Below, in pieces: positions 14,982-24,202 of a stretch of DNA of 64,000 nt. The notes under the pieces were generated by a model. That model did not search any database. It was not told the origin of the DNA and was given only the letters and a program-made list of their open reading frames with translations. The position numbers and the translations under genes are program-made. Numbering within the stretch: position 1 is the first letter of the stretch; each line of letters opens with the position of its first letter. This stretch comes from Limimaricola hongkongensis DSM 17492 (lineage in GTDB: Bacteria; Pseudomonadota; Alphaproteobacteria; Rhodobacterales; Rhodobacteraceae), in assembly GCF_000600975.2 (NCBI RefSeq), contig NZ_KK088649.1, positions 1-64,000 of the forward strand, read 5' to 3'.

Positions 14982-16418
14982 TCAGCCGAGCGGCCGGGTC
15001 CGGGCCGGCACCGCCCAGGCGCCGCGGTCGATGTCGAGATCGGCGTAATCGTCGATCTCCAGCACCGGCTCCACCGCGCCGGCGCGCAGCTGGCGGCGGT
15101 AATCGGCCAGAAGCCGCAGCCCGACCGGGAACAGCATCGCCAGCGCCAGCAGGTTGACCAGCGCCAGAAGCCCCATCAGCGGATCCGAGAAGAAGAACAC
15201 CGCCGTGGCGCCGGGCGCGGCCGCGCCGAGAAACACCACCACCGGCACCGCGATGCGCAGCGCAAGCCGCGCGATCCAGGACCCCGACAGCACCGAGACG
15301 GCGGTCTCGCCGAGATAGTAGTTGTAGATGATCGAGGAGAACGCGAAGAGCAGCACCGCCCCGGTCAGGAAGTATTGCGCCCATTCGCCCAAATGCCCCA
15401 CGAGGCTCTGCTGGGTGAGCGCCACGCCGTTCACATCCTCGGAGCCGGGCACGTAGACATCGCCCAGAAGGATCACCAGCGCCGTGCAGGAGCAGATGAT
15501 CATGGTGTCGATGAAGACCGACAGCGACTGCACGATGCCCTGGCTGATCGGGTGCGGCACCGCCGCCGCCGCCGCCACGTTGGGCGCCGAGCCCAGACCC
15601 GCCTCGTTCGAGAACAGGCCGCGCCGCATGCCTTGCGCCACCGCCGCGCCGACGCCGCCGCCGACCGCCTCCTCGAAGCCCAGCGCGTTGGCCACGATGG
15701 TCCACAGCACCTGCGGCACCTCGGTGATGTTGAGGATGATCACCGCCAGCGCCAGCACGATGTAGCCCAGCGCCATCACCGGGATCACCACGTCGGAGAC
15801 CTTGGCGATCCGCTTGATGCCGCCGAACACGATGACCGCCGTCACCAGCGCGAGACCGGCGCCGACCCAGATCGGGTCGAGCCCGAGGCTGTCATTCGCG
15901 GCCACCGCCACGGTGTTGCCCTGAAACGCCGAAAAGCCGAGCCCGAACGAGGCCAGCAGGCAGACCGCGTAGAGGATGGCGAGCCAGTTGAAGCGTTCAC
16001 CCAGGCCGTGGATGATGTATTGCGCCGGGCCGCCGCGATAGGTGCCGTCGGGCTCGGTCCGCTTGTAGAGCTGGGCCAGCGCGCATTCGAACAGCGAGGT
16101 GGCCATGCCGATCAGCGCCACCACCCACATCCAGAACACCGCGCCAGGCCCGCCCAGCGTGATCGCCACCGCGACGCCGGCGATGTTGCCGCCGCCGACC
16201 CGGCCACCGATCGAGACCAGCAGCGCCTCGCGCGAGGAGACGCCGCCATCGCGGTCGCCGCCATCCGACAGCACGCCCCACATGCGCCCGAAGAAGCGCA
16301 GCTGCACGAAGCCCGAGATCAGGGTGAAGGCCCCGCCGAGAACGACGAGGAACGGGATCAGCGCCCAGCCCCACGTGGCATCCCCGATCCAGCCGAAGAT
16401 CGTCTGCAATTGTGTCAT
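14982..16418 (-). CDS. Alanine/glycine:cation symporter (AGCS family)
   Basis: A 478-aa sodium:amino-acid symporter of the AGCS family (AlsT/DagA type), with about ten to eleven transmembrane segments. The characteristic GGRVGGGNIAGVAVAI motif is at about residues 71-86, and NEAGLGSAP lies further on. The ATG at 16418 is preferred because GGGAGG precedes it and the first residues match the family; an upstream extension would be soluble and unlike the family. It probably imports alanine or glycine with Na+. Confidence 0.92.
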   Translation of the reverse strand: MTQLQTIFGWIGDATWGWALIPFLVVLGGAFTLISGFVQLRFFGRMWGVLSDGGDRDGGVSSREALLVSIGGRVGGGNIAGVAVAITLGGPGAVFWMWVVALIGMATSLFECALAQLYKRTEPDGTYRGGPAQYIIHGLGERFNWLAILYAVCLLASFGLGFSAFQGNTVAVAANDSLGLDPIWVGAGLALVTAVIVFGGIKRIAKVSDVVIPVMALGYIVLALAVIILNITEVPQVLWTIVANALGFEEAVGGGVGAAVAQGMRRGLFSNEAGLGSAPNVAAAAAVPHPISQGIVQSLSVFIDTMIICSCTALVILLGDVYVPGSEDVNGVALTQQSLVGHLGEWAQYFLTGAVLLFAFSSIIYNYYLGETAVSVLSGSWIARLALRIAVPVVVFLGAAAPGATAVFFFSDPLMGLLALVNLLALAMLFPVGLRLLADYRRQLRAGAVEPVLEIDDYADLDIDRGAWAVPARTRPLG

Positions 16419-16512
16419 GCGGTCCTGTCCTCCCTGTCGCGCGCACCTGCTACGGTGCGGCTCTGTCGCGCGTTTGCGCAAGGGGTGCAACGCATTGTTG
16501 CCGGACGCAGGG

Positions 16513-16861
16513 TCAAACAAGCACCAGCTCCACCGGGCCGACACAGAACCCGGGCCCCGGCACGATTTCAAAGCCGATGCCCACCGGGCCGGGCTTTTCG
16601 CGCCGCAGCCGCCCCGGCAGGAGCCCCCGTCATCAGCATCGCGATGAGCGCGGTGGCGCGGTCGGCGGCGGTCATGGCGCCCCAGGTCGAGCCGTCGTCG
16701 AAGACATCCGCCGCCGACGGGACCATCCCCTCGAAGGCGTTGCCGCCGATCACGTCGCCCACCGCGGGGCTGACCGCGCCGATCCGCACCGCCGCGATGG
16801 CCGCCGCCGCCAGTGCAAGGACAGCGCCGACCGCCCGGAGCGAAAGACCCGCGAGAGCCAG
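16513..16861 (-). pseudogene. Remnant of a CaCA-family Na+/Ca2+ antiporter gene
   Basis: Reading leftward from a stop at 16862-16864, a hydrophobic segment leads into SPAVGDVIGGNAFEG, a typical alpha-repeat sequence of sodium:calcium antiporters. It continues to ALIAMLMTG and then shifts frame at a C5 run (16624-16628). In the next frame it goes on as LRREKPGPVGIGFE to a stop at 16513, which is how this family ends. Only the last 110-120 residues of an expected 320 or more remain, so the gene is truncated and frameshifted. It lies 20 nt downstream of the coiled-coil gene. Confidence 0.7.
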
Positions 16862-16881
16862 TCAGCGCCCTGCGGTCGCGA

Positions 16882-18489
16882 TCAGCGGGTCGCCACGAAC
16901 TCGCGGCCCTCGAACAGCGCGCAGGAGCCGTCGCTGTCGCCCAGGGCGATGCCGTTTTCGCCCTGGGACATCTCGCAGCGCATCGGGAAGACCGCCGACC
17001 CGGTATCGCCCTGAACCTCGTCGAGCGTCAGGATGCCGTCTTCGGCCACATAGCGGCCATTGACCCGACCGAACTGGTCGCTGCCCGCCATGGTGAAGCG
17101 CCCGTCATCGGAGAATTTCACCGCGATCGGGCCCAGCGTGTAAAGCCCGGGCTCCAGCGCGGCGATGGCCGTCCTGTCGCCGGTGGCATCGCTGTCGGCG
17201 GGCGCCGCGGCGGGACCGGCCGGGGCGGTGTCCGCCGCGGCGACCGCTTCGGCCTCCTGCGGCGCCGGGGCCTGCGCGTTACCGGCCTCCGGCGCGGCGA
17301 CGGCCTCGTCTTGCGGCAGGTCGGTCACCTGCGGACGCGCGGCGTCCTGCGCCGCTTCCGGCGCAGCCCCGGCGGTGTCCGCCTGCGGCAGGTCGGTCAC
17401 CTGCGGGCGCGTGGCGGCCTGCGCCGTCTCCGTCTCCGGCGCGTCCTCGGGCAGCTCCGTCACCTGCGGGCGCGCGTCTTCGGCTTCGGCCTGCTGCGGC
17501 GCGCCGGAAGTGGCCTGCGCGTCCTGCGCCTCGGGCAGATCGGTGATCTTCGGCTCGGGCGCGTCCTGCGTGGCGGTTTCGCCCTGCGCGGCGGCGGCTT
17601 GCGTTCCGGCCTCGACCTCGGCCCCTGCCCCGGCGATGCGGCGCTCGACCTGCGCCAGATCCTCGGCCCGGCGCGCGAGGTTCTGCGCCAGCTGCGCGAC
17701 CTCTTCCTGCAGCACCTGCCGCTGCTCGCGGGCCGAGCTCACCTCCTGCGACAGCGCCGCGCGCTCATCGCTCAGCCCGGTCACCTCGGCCTCCAGACCG
17801 TCGCGCCGCTCGGTCAATTCGGCCACGCGGGCCTCCGTCTCGGCCAGCTCGGCCTTCAGCGCATCGCTTTCGCCGCGCAGCTCGCCCAGCTCGGTCTCGG
17901 CCTGCGCCACCTGCTCGGTCAGCTCGGCGGCCTCGCTGCTCAGCGTCGCGATCAGCTGGCGCAGCTCGGCCTCCTCGGCGCGGGCCTGTTCAAGACGCTG
18001 CGTGACATCGGCCAATTCGGCGGTGGCCGTCTCGGCACGGGCGCGCGCCTCCTCGCGGCGGGTCTCGAAGCTGCCCAGCTCGCTGCGCAGCGGCGCAAGC
18101 TGCTCTTCGAGCGATTGCGTCTCGGCCTGCGCGGCGTCGAGATCGGCCTCGGCCGTCTCGATCCGGCCGGACAGCTCCTGCAGGCGCTCTTCGGCGGGAA
18201 TGATCTCCGCCTCGATGGTGGCGCGGCGGTTCTCGAGCTCCTGCTCCTCGACCCGGAGCCCTTCGAGCTCGGCGCGCAGCGCCTCGATGCTGCCCATGGT
18301 CTCGGTCTGGACCGCCACCTGGTCCTCGACCTCGACGATCCGGGCCTGCGCCTCTTCGAGATCGCCGCCGATCGAGGCGCGCGCGATGAGCAGCCACAGC
18401 ACGAGCAGCCAGCCGATCACGGCGGCCACCACCGCGATCCAGAACCGGGATGAATTGGGCCGCTTGGCGGGCTCGGCAGTATCGGTCAT
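16882..18489 (-). CDS. Membrane-anchored coiled-coil protein with repeat linker
   Basis: A 535-aa protein with a short cytoplasmic N-terminus, one transmembrane helix (about 17-38) and a long Glu/Ala/Arg/Leu coiled coil (about 43-285). An Ala/Glu/Pro-rich linker carries four copies of an (R/E)PxxT(D/E)LP motif at 312-319, 340-347, 361-368 and 385-392. A C-terminal domain (about 440-535) has two cysteines (C505, C523) and a beta-rich look. The topology suggests a periplasmic coil that spaces the C-terminal domain from the membrane. No function can be named. The ATG at 18489 starts just before the membrane helix. Confidence 0.85.
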   Translation of the reverse strand: MTDTAEPAKRPNSSRFWIAVVAAVIGWLLVLWLLIARASIGGDLEEAQARIVEVEDQVAVQTETMGSIEALRAELEGLRVEEQELENRRATIEAEIIPAEERLQELSGRIETAEADLDAAQAETQSLEEQLAPLRSELGSFETRREEARARAETATAELADVTQRLEQARAEEAELRQLIATLSSEAAELTEQVAQAETELGELRGESDALKAELAETEARVAELTERRDGLEAEVTGLSDERAALSQEVSSAREQRQVLQEEVAQLAQNLARRAEDLAQVERRIAGAGAEVEAGTQAAAAQGETATQDAPEPKITDLPEAQDAQATSGAPQQAEAEDARPQVTELPEDAPETETAQAATRPQVTDLPQADTAGAAPEAAQDAARPQVTDLPQDEAVAAPEAGNAQAPAPQEAEAVAAADTAPAGPAAAPADSDATGDRTAIAALEPGLYTLGPIAVKFSDDGRFTMAGSDQFGRVNGRYVAEDGILTLDEVQGDTGSAVFPMRCEMSQGENGIALGDSDGSCALFEGREFVATR

Positions 18490-18747
18490 GTCGTGCAATC
18501 TCCCCTCGTGGCGCGTCCTGCGCACCGCATTCTTGTCTTCAAGAGGCAACCGGGGCAAGCGCGGCGGGGTTCCGGTCGGCGCCGAAAAACCTCGTCCGGC
18601 CATGGCCCCCTCCCCCCGCCACAACACCATGCGGCGGGATGCTCCGAGGCGCGCGGCCCATGGCGGGGCATGGCTGGGCATGGGCCGGGGAACGAAGCCC
18701 GCGCCGGTTTCGTTGCGCTGACGACCCAGGCGGAAAGGATCCCTCCC

Positions 18748-19422
18748 ATGAGTCTCAAACGCATTCTCGGCGTCATGCTGGCCTCGCGCATGGGCGGCCG
18801 GGGCCGCCGTCGCGGCGGGCTTGGCAACGCGGCGCTTCTCGGCGGGCGCGGCCTGCGCGGAAAGGCCGGCGTCGCGGCGCTGGGCTACATGGCCTACCAG
18901 GCCTATCGCGACCACCAGTCGCGCCAGCGCGCCAGCGGCTCCACCGCGCAGGCCGCCAGCACCAGCAGCAGCTCCGGGCTGAGCGGCATCTTCGACCAGA
19001 TCGCGGGGGCGCTGGGCGGCGACGCGCCCGCCTCGGATCCCCCCGATCCGCGTCACGCGCAGGCCGCCGAGGCCATGAGCGACGATCGCGCGCTCCTGCT
19101 GATCCGCGGCATGATCGCCGCCGCCCATGCCGACGGCACCCTGTCCGACGATGAACGGCATCGGATCTCGGGCCAGCTCGACGAAGCCGAGGCCACCGCC
19201 GACGAGCGGCGGCTGATCGCGACCGAGATCGAGCATCCCAAGCCGCTCGACACGTTGCTGGCGCGGATCGACGACCACGACATGGCGGTCGAGTTCTACC
19301 TCGCGTCCCGCGCGGCGGTGGATTCGGAGACCGAGGCCAACCGCGCCTATCTCACGCTGCTGCGCCAACGGCTCGGCATCACCGAAGACGAGGCGCGCGA
19401 GGCCGAGGAGCTGGCGCCCTGA
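18748..19422 (+). CDS. DUF533 / TerB-like protein
   Basis: A 224-aa protein of the YebE/DUF533 family. A short Gly/Arg-rich N-terminus with a hydrophobic patch (GVAALGYMAYQAY) is followed by a Ser/Ala/Gly linker. The C-terminal TerB-like helical domain (about 110-224) has the paired acidic turn AAHADGTLSDDE. TerB domains often bind metal or associate with membranes; no specific job is known for this family. It is divergent from the coiled-coil gene and followed by an intrinsic terminator. Confidence 0.85.
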   Translation: MSLKRILGVMLASRMGGRGRRRGGLGNAALLGGRGLRGKAGVAALGYMAYQAYRDHQSRQRASGSTAQAASTSSSSGLSGIFDQIAGALGGDAPASDPPDPRHAQAAEAMSDDRALLLIRGMIAAAHADGTLSDDERHRISGQLDEAEATADERRLIATEIEHPKPLDTLLARIDDHDMAVEFYLASRAAVDSETEANRAYLTLLRQRLGITEDEAREAEELAP

Positions 19423-19450
19423 TATCGGTGCACCGCTGCGCCAAATGCAG

Positions 19451-19484
19451 AAAGGGCCGCTCCGGGCATGGAGCGGCCCTTTTT
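19451..19484 (+). terminator. Intrinsic terminator after DUF533 gene
   Basis: A long stem (AAAGGGCCGCTCC 19451-19463 with GGAGCGGCCCTTTT 19470-19483) and terminal T-run sit 29 nt after the DUF533 stop and just before the convergent DUF2934 gene stop at 19507, so it may serve both strands. Confidence 0.88.
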
Positions 19485-19506
19485 CGTGCCATGCGGTGCG
19501 GCGGGC

Positions 19507-20034
19507 TCAGCCCGTTTCGCTCGGCCCCTTGGCATAGTCATCGGCGGTCTTTTCCGGGCCGCTGCGCACGGCGCGGCGCGACACTTTCTTTTCGCCCGCG
19601 GCCACGGTGTTGCCGCCCTTCTTGGCGCCGGCCTTGGCGGGCGCGACCTTCTTCGCGGAGGCCGCCTTTTTCGCACGGCCCCGCTTGGGCGCAGCCCCCG
19701 GCTCGGTCGATGCCGCGGCGGATTTGCGGCGCCCGCCCGTGGCGGGGCTGGTGTCGGCGATTTCCTCGCCCGGCCCGTCCGGCATGGCTTCGCGGGCCTG
19801 CTGCTGCCCCATCTCGTCGAGCCCATCCGCGCTCAGGGGCAGGTCGTCCGAACGCCCGGCCAGACCGGCGGCGGCGGCGGTGCCGGGCGCCACGTCGGCC
19901 CCGGTCGCGTCCTCCGCATCGATCTGCGCCACGGCCTCGTGCCAGTGATCCTGATCGCGCCCCTCCGGCGCGCCTTCGCGCTGCCACAGATCATAGGCGC
20001 TCTGCCGGATCCGTTCTTCCCTGTCATCGGCCAT
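19507..20034 (-). CDS. DUF2934 protein with Lys/Ala-rich tail
   Basis: A 175-aa protein. Residues 4-33 (REERIRQSAYDLWQREG then DQDHWHEA) are a clear DUF2934 domain, a short helix-turn-helix-like unit common in alphaproteobacteria. The rest is low complexity. The C-terminal third is rich in AKK/PAK steps, like histone H1 or nucleoid proteins, which suggests nucleic-acid contact, though this is inference. The gene stands alone and convergent with the DUF533 gene. Confidence 0.85.
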   Translation of the reverse strand: MADDREERIRQSAYDLWQREGAPEGRDQDHWHEAVAQIDAEDATGADVAPGTAAAAGLAGRSDDLPLSADGLDEMGQQQAREAMPDGPGEEIADTSPATGGRRKSAAASTEPGAAPKRGRAKKAASAKKVAPAKAGAKKGGNTVAAGEKKVSRRAVRSGPEKTADDYAKGPSETG

Positions 20035-20136
20035 CGAAAGGCCCTCCCGGTTGAATCCAAATCTTGTTCAGCAGGTATCGCGCCGCGGCCCGATTTCGAG
20101 TCCCCCACCCGAAAAGATGCAGGAACCTGAAACGAC

Positions 20137-20157
20137 AAAAGCCCCCGAAGGGGCTTT
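20137..20157 (-). terminator. Terminator of tRNA-Arg, UUCG-capped
   Basis: On the minus strand an 8-bp stem AAAGCCCC/GGGGCTTT encloses a TTCG tetraloop and is followed by TTTTG. It lies 30 nt beyond the CCA end of the tRNA gene. Confidence 0.85.
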
Positions 20158-20186
20158 GGCGATCTTCGTGTTTTCCGGGAAGGAAG

Positions 20187-20263
20187 TGGCGGACTGGGGA
20201 GGATTCGAACCCCCGACCCCTTGATTCGTAGTCAAGTACTCTATCCAACTGAGCTACCAGTCC
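20187..20263 (-). tRNA. tRNA-Arg (anticodon ACG)
   Basis: A 77-nt tRNA with encoded CCA. The acceptor stem GGACTGG/CCAGTCC is perfect with discriminator G. The D arm has GCTC...GAGT, and the anticodon stem CTTGA/TCAAG frames loop CTACGAA, so the anticodon is ACG (A34 is normally deaminated to inosine and reads CGN codons). The T arm contains GGTTCGAATCC. Confidence 0.97.
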
Positions 20264-20370
20264 GCTGTAGAGTGAGGCCGATCTACCGTCCGGTGCCGGG
20301 ACATGCAAGGGCCGTTTTGCAGAAATCTCCGGCTTTCTGCACCGAACCGCCCCTGCCGTGGCGGCAAGCC

Positions 20371-21768
20371 TCAGCCGAGGAGCGGCTTGGGCGCGTTGCG
20401 CGGCAGGCAGATCGCGAATTCCGTCCCGGTCGCGTCCGTACGGGCCAGCTCCAGCCGGCCACCATGGCCGCGCACAAGCTCGGCGGCGATGGCCAGGCCG
20501 AGCCCCGAGCCGCCCTTGGCGACGCCGCCGCGAAACGCCCGGAACAGGTGTTCGCGCGCCTTGGGCGGCAGGCCCGGCCCGGTATCGGCGACGAAGATCC
20601 ACCACGCATCCTCGTCCTCGCGCGCCGACACGGTGACGCGGCCGCCGCCGCCCTGCGCGAGAATCGCCTGCCGCGCGTTGCGCACGAGGTTCGACAGCAC
20701 GCGGTAGAGCTGCTCGGCATCGGCGCGCAGCACCAGCCCCGGGGGCACCTCGTCGACGAAGGCGATCTCGGCCTCCTCGCCCGCCGCCAGCCGTTCGGCC
20801 TCCAGCACCTCGGCCACCAGCGCCGGCAGCGGCAGCCGGGCGAGCTGCGGCGGCGGCTCTTCGGCGCGCCCGAAGGCCAGCGTCGATTCGCACAGGCTCA
20901 CCGCGCGGCTGATCGAGCCCACCAGCTTGGGCGCCATGCGCTTGACCAGCGGGTCCTCAGAGCTTTCGAGACGATCCGCGAAAAGCTGCGCCGAGGTGAG
21001 GATGTTGCGCAGATCGTGGCTGACCTTGGCGACCCCCGATCCCAGCTGCGCGAGCCGATCCTTCTGGCGCAGCGCCGAGGTCAATTGCGTCTCCATCGCC
21101 TGCAGCGCGGTTTCGGCCTCGTGCAGCTCGCGCAGGCCCGCGCGCGGCGCGATGATCCGGCGCGCATCCTCGGGCGCGTCGGCATAGCTCTGGATCTGCG
21201 CCACCACCCGCTTGATCGGCGTCACGAGAAAGGCCTGCACCGCGGCGAACAACAGCGCCGCCGTCACCACCGAGATCACCGCCGACAGGATCAGGATGCG
21301 CAGCCCGTAGTCGAGCATCTCGGCGCGCAGCGGCGCCTGGTCCATCGTCACCTCGATCAACAGCCCGCCCTGCTGCACCGGGTCGCCGATCACCCGGATG
21401 ATCCGTTCATCCGGATCGAGCAGCGTGCCCACGGCGTCGCGGATCAGCTGCAGCGCCGAGGCGCCCCGCAGGTCATAGGTGGCATGTATCGGCTCGGGGA
21501 TCGGCGAGGAGAGCGCAAGCTGGCGCACCTCGTCGCGCCGGAGCACGACGTTGTAGACGCCCGCATTCTCCAGAAGCTCGGTTTCGAGATCGGCATCGAG
21601 CGTCTCGGAGGCCAGCAGCGCCAGAGAGGCGATCTGCGCCCGCTCCAGCCGCAATTCGAGATAATCCTCCCGGAATCGCGCCACGGACGGCACGAAGATC
21701 AGCACCTCGGCCAGCATCACGAAGACCGTGGTCAGAAGCAGGAAACGTCCGGAGAGGGTATTGAGCAT
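20371..21768 (-). CDS. Sensor histidine kinase, orphan
   Basis: A 465-aa membrane sensor kinase: TM1 about 8-29, a periplasmic sensor loop about 30-155, TM2 about 157-181 and a HAMP-like linker about 182-235. A HisKA helix carries the phospho-acceptor H251 in VSHDLRN. The HATPase_c domain has N360/N364, the G1 box DTGPGLP at 395-401 and the G2 box GSGLGLAIA at 420-428. All catalytic boxes look intact. No response-regulator gene is adjacent, so its partner is elsewhere. It lies 33 nt downstream of the flavoprotein gene, probably in one operon with it and the TVP38 gene. Confidence 0.92.
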   Translation of the reverse strand: MLNTLSGRFLLLTTVFVMLAEVLIFVPSVARFREDYLELRLERAQIASLALLASETLDADLETELLENAGVYNVVLRRDEVRQLALSSPIPEPIHATYDLRGASALQLIRDAVGTLLDPDERIIRVIGDPVQQGGLLIEVTMDQAPLRAEMLDYGLRILILSAVISVVTAALLFAAVQAFLVTPIKRVVAQIQSYADAPEDARRIIAPRAGLRELHEAETALQAMETQLTSALRQKDRLAQLGSGVAKVSHDLRNILTSAQLFADRLESSEDPLVKRMAPKLVGSISRAVSLCESTLAFGRAEEPPPQLARLPLPALVAEVLEAERLAAGEEAEIAFVDEVPPGLVLRADAEQLYRVLSNLVRNARQAILAQGGGGRVTVSAREDEDAWWIFVADTGPGLPPKAREHLFRAFRGGVAKGGSGLGLAIAAELVRGHGGRLELARTDATGTEFAICLPRNAPKPLLG

Positions 21769-21801
21769 CTGGTCCCTTTTCGCCGGCGGGCCGCCGGGAG
21801 A

Positions 21802-23220
21802 TCAAGGCACCCAGCGCTGGACCGTCCGAACGGCCGTCTTCACCCACTTGTTATCAAACAGGCTGGCGCTGAAATAGTTGCCCGCCGCGCGTTTGTTGAT
21901 TTCTCCGAAACTGGGATACGGGAGCACCGCCCCCGCGATCTTCGACAGCCTCAAGCCGCTCGCGATGGCGATGGCCCAGACGCCGATCAGGTCGTCGGCA
22001 TTCGCGCCGTAGATCGTGGCCCCCACCGGGCGGCCCTTGACCGCCATCAGCTTGAGCATGCCCTTGGTGCGGGTTTCGGCGATGGCGCGGTCGTTCTCGT
22101 CGAACGCCGCGCGGATCACCCTGAGCGCGTCGCCATGCGCCGCGCGCGCCTGCGCCTCGGTCAGCCCGACCTGCGCGAGACCGGGATCGGTATAGGTGGC
22201 CCAGGGGATATGCGAGGTCTTCGCCTTGGACGGCAGCCCGAACAGCATGGAGCGGATGATGACGCCCGCATGGTAGCCCGCGACATGGGTGAACATCAGC
22301 CCGCCCGCCGCGTCGCCCACCGCATAGACCCGGCGATTCGTCTCCGAGCGCAGATCCGCGCCGACGGCGATTCCCTTCCGGTCATGTTTCACGTGTGCCA
22401 CGTCGAGACCGAGCCCGTCGGTCACCACCTCGCGCCCCACCGCCATGAGCATGTGCGAGCCTTCGAAGCGGCCCTTTTCCGTCTCGACGGTGATCGCGCC
22501 CTCGCGGCCCGAAACGGCGGTGACCTTGGCGTCCTCCTCGATGCGGATGCCCTCGGCGCGCAAGCTGTCGAGCAGCTGGCCCGCCAGCTCGGGGTCGTCC
22601 TTGCCCAGCGCCTTCATGCCCTCGATCACCGTGACCTCGCAGCCAAGCCTGCGATGCGCCTGCGCCATCTCGATGCCGATCGGCCCGCCGCCGATCACCA
22701 GCAGGTGGCGGGGCTTCTCGCGCAGATCGAAGATCGTCTCGTTGGTGAAATAGGGCGTGTCCTCGATCCCGTCGATCGGCGGCACCAGCGGCCGCGACCC
22801 GGTGGCCAGCACGAAGCGGCGCGCCTTGATGGTGGTGTCGCCCGCCTGCATTTCATCCGGCGAGGTAAAGCGCGCATGCTCGCGGATCACCGTGACGCCG
22901 AACCCCTCGAACCGCTCTTGCGAATCGACCGGGGCGATGGTGGCGATGCTGCGCGCGACGTGGTCCTTCACGGCGGCGAAATCGATCTCGGGCGCGACGG
23001 GCGTGATGCCCATCTCGGCGCCCTTGGTCATCTGGTGCGCCTGCTTGGCCGCGGCGAGCAGCGCCTTGGAGGGCACGCAGCCGCTGTTGAGGCAATCGCC
23101 GCCCATCTCGCCCTTTTCGACCAGCACCACGCGCGCGCCCATCTGCGCCGCCCCCGCCGCGACCGAAAGCCCGCCCGACCCGGCGCCGATGATGCAGATG
23201 TCGCAGTCGATATGGCTCAT
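21802..23220 (-). CDS. Mercuric-reductase-like FAD disulfide oxidoreductase
   Basis: A 472-aa pyridine-nucleotide disulfide oxidoreductase. The N-terminal FAD motif GAGSGGLSVAAGAAQMG is followed by the redox-active pair in GGDCLNSGCVPSK. An NAD(P) motif GGGPIGIEMAQ lies mid-protein, and the dimerisation domain carries YPSF instead of the HPT of dihydrolipoamide dehydrogenases. There is no HMA domain or C-terminal vicinal Cys pair, so true mercury reduction is unlikely; it belongs to the common mercuric-reductase-like group next to TVP38 genes. The ATG overlaps the TVP38 stop by 4 nt. Confidence 0.88.
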   Translation of the reverse strand: MSHIDCDICIIGAGSGGLSVAAGAAQMGARVVLVEKGEMGGDCLNSGCVPSKALLAAAKQAHQMTKGAEMGITPVAPEIDFAAVKDHVARSIATIAPVDSQERFEGFGVTVIREHARFTSPDEMQAGDTTIKARRFVLATGSRPLVPPIDGIEDTPYFTNETIFDLREKPRHLLVIGGGPIGIEMAQAHRRLGCEVTVIEGMKALGKDDPELAGQLLDSLRAEGIRIEEDAKVTAVSGREGAITVETEKGRFEGSHMLMAVGREVVTDGLGLDVAHVKHDRKGIAVGADLRSETNRRVYAVGDAAGGLMFTHVAGYHAGVIIRSMLFGLPSKAKTSHIPWATYTDPGLAQVGLTEAQARAAHGDALRVIRAAFDENDRAIAETRTKGMLKLMAVKGRPVGATIYGANADDLIGVWAIAIASGLRLSKIAGAVLPYPSFGEINKRAAGNYFSASLFDNKWVKTAVRTVQRWVP

Positions 23221-23963
23221 GCGAGACCTTTCCGGCCCTTCACGGCCTTGATCACGAGGGGAAGCGCCGACAGCGCGGCAAGACCGAGCAGCGGCAACAG
23301 GATGTGCGGCTCGAAGATGAGACCGAGATCGGGCGTCTCGCCCGCGGCGAACACCGCCCCCAGCCCCGCCCCCACCGAGGTGAAGACCAGCGCGCCCGGC
23401 GCGATGCCGAGGAAGGTGGTGATCGCGAAGGCCCCGAGGCCCACGCCGACCAGCGCCGGCAGCAGGTTGGCCACGAAGAACGGCACCACCGGCAGAAGCC
23501 GCAGCAGAAACAGCATCGACCACTGGTTCTCGTGGATGCCGTCCTTGATCTTCTTCAGCCGTCCTTCGGAGGTGTCCATGCCCCTGGACAGCCGCCGTCC
23601 CAGACCGGCCCGCGCGGCGAGAAAGATCAGGATCGCGCCGATCGTCGCCCCCGTCACGTTGAAGACCACTCCCGGAAACGTGCCGAACAGGAACCCGCCC
23701 GTCAGCGTCGCCACGGTGGCGCCGGGCAGCGAAAAGGCGACGATGACCACATAGGCCGCGATGAATCCCGCCACGGCGAGCGCGTAATTGGCATCGCGCC
23801 ACGCGATCAGCGCCTCGCGGTTGTCGCGCAGCGTCTCGAAGCTCAGCACGTCGCGCAACAGGACGGCCCCGGCCAGCGCCACGACACCGATCACCGCAAG
23901 CGGCAGGTAGCGCGCCCAGCCGGGGCGCGAGGACGCCGACGTTTCGGTGGTTTCGCCAGTCAT
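23217..23963 (-). CDS. TVP38/TMEM64 (DedA-like) membrane protein
   Basis: A 248-aa inner-membrane protein of the SNARE-associated (VTT) family. The conserved region includes LPGATVATLTGGFLFG and a later LLRLLPVVPFFVANLLPALVG segment with its Arg/Pro/Asn signature. The start at 23963 has GGGAGG 5 nt upstream; an upstream ATG at 23996 lacks one. The stop overlaps the flavoprotein start (ATGA), so the two are coupled. Family members may move lipids across membranes; the link to the flavoprotein is seen widely but unexplained. Confidence 0.9.
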   Translation of the reverse strand: MTGETTETSASSRPGWARYLPLAVIGVVALAGAVLLRDVLSFETLRDNREALIAWRDANYALAVAGFIAAYVVIVAFSLPGATVATLTGGFLFGTFPGVVFNVTGATIGAILIFLAARAGLGRRLSRGMDTSEGRLKKIKDGIHENQWSMLFLLRLLPVVPFFVANLLPALVGVGLGAFAITTFLGIAPGALVFTSVGAGLGAVFAAGETPDLGLIFEPHILLPLLGLAALSALPLVIKAVKGRKGLA

Positions 23964-24202
23964 GAGGGCCTCCCGGGCTGCTGTCTCGTCAGACATGCAC
24001 CGACATCCGGGCCTCGCCCAGCCCCCTCGCGCCCTGTTGATCCGGGGCGCCGGACTGTAACATTTTACGTGAGGACGGGATTCCGCCCGGCTTGCGTTGA
24101 CAGGCCGCGGATGCCTCTTTATGGCACGGGCTTCGAATATGGCAGGCCCCGAATCCGGCATGGACGGCGGACGGCGCGGCCCCTTGAGACGGAGAAAGCG
24201 CA

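Noticed and set aside
16568-16789. A 73-residue intact small protein
   Set aside because: It is part of a longer antiporter-like similarity that extends upstream and, after a frameshift, downstream; better read as a gene remnant.
20221-23754. A 1177-codon open frame on the plus strand
   Set aside because: It is the mirror of the kinase and flavoprotein genes in GC-rich DNA. It is rich in Arg/His/Gly and has no domain.
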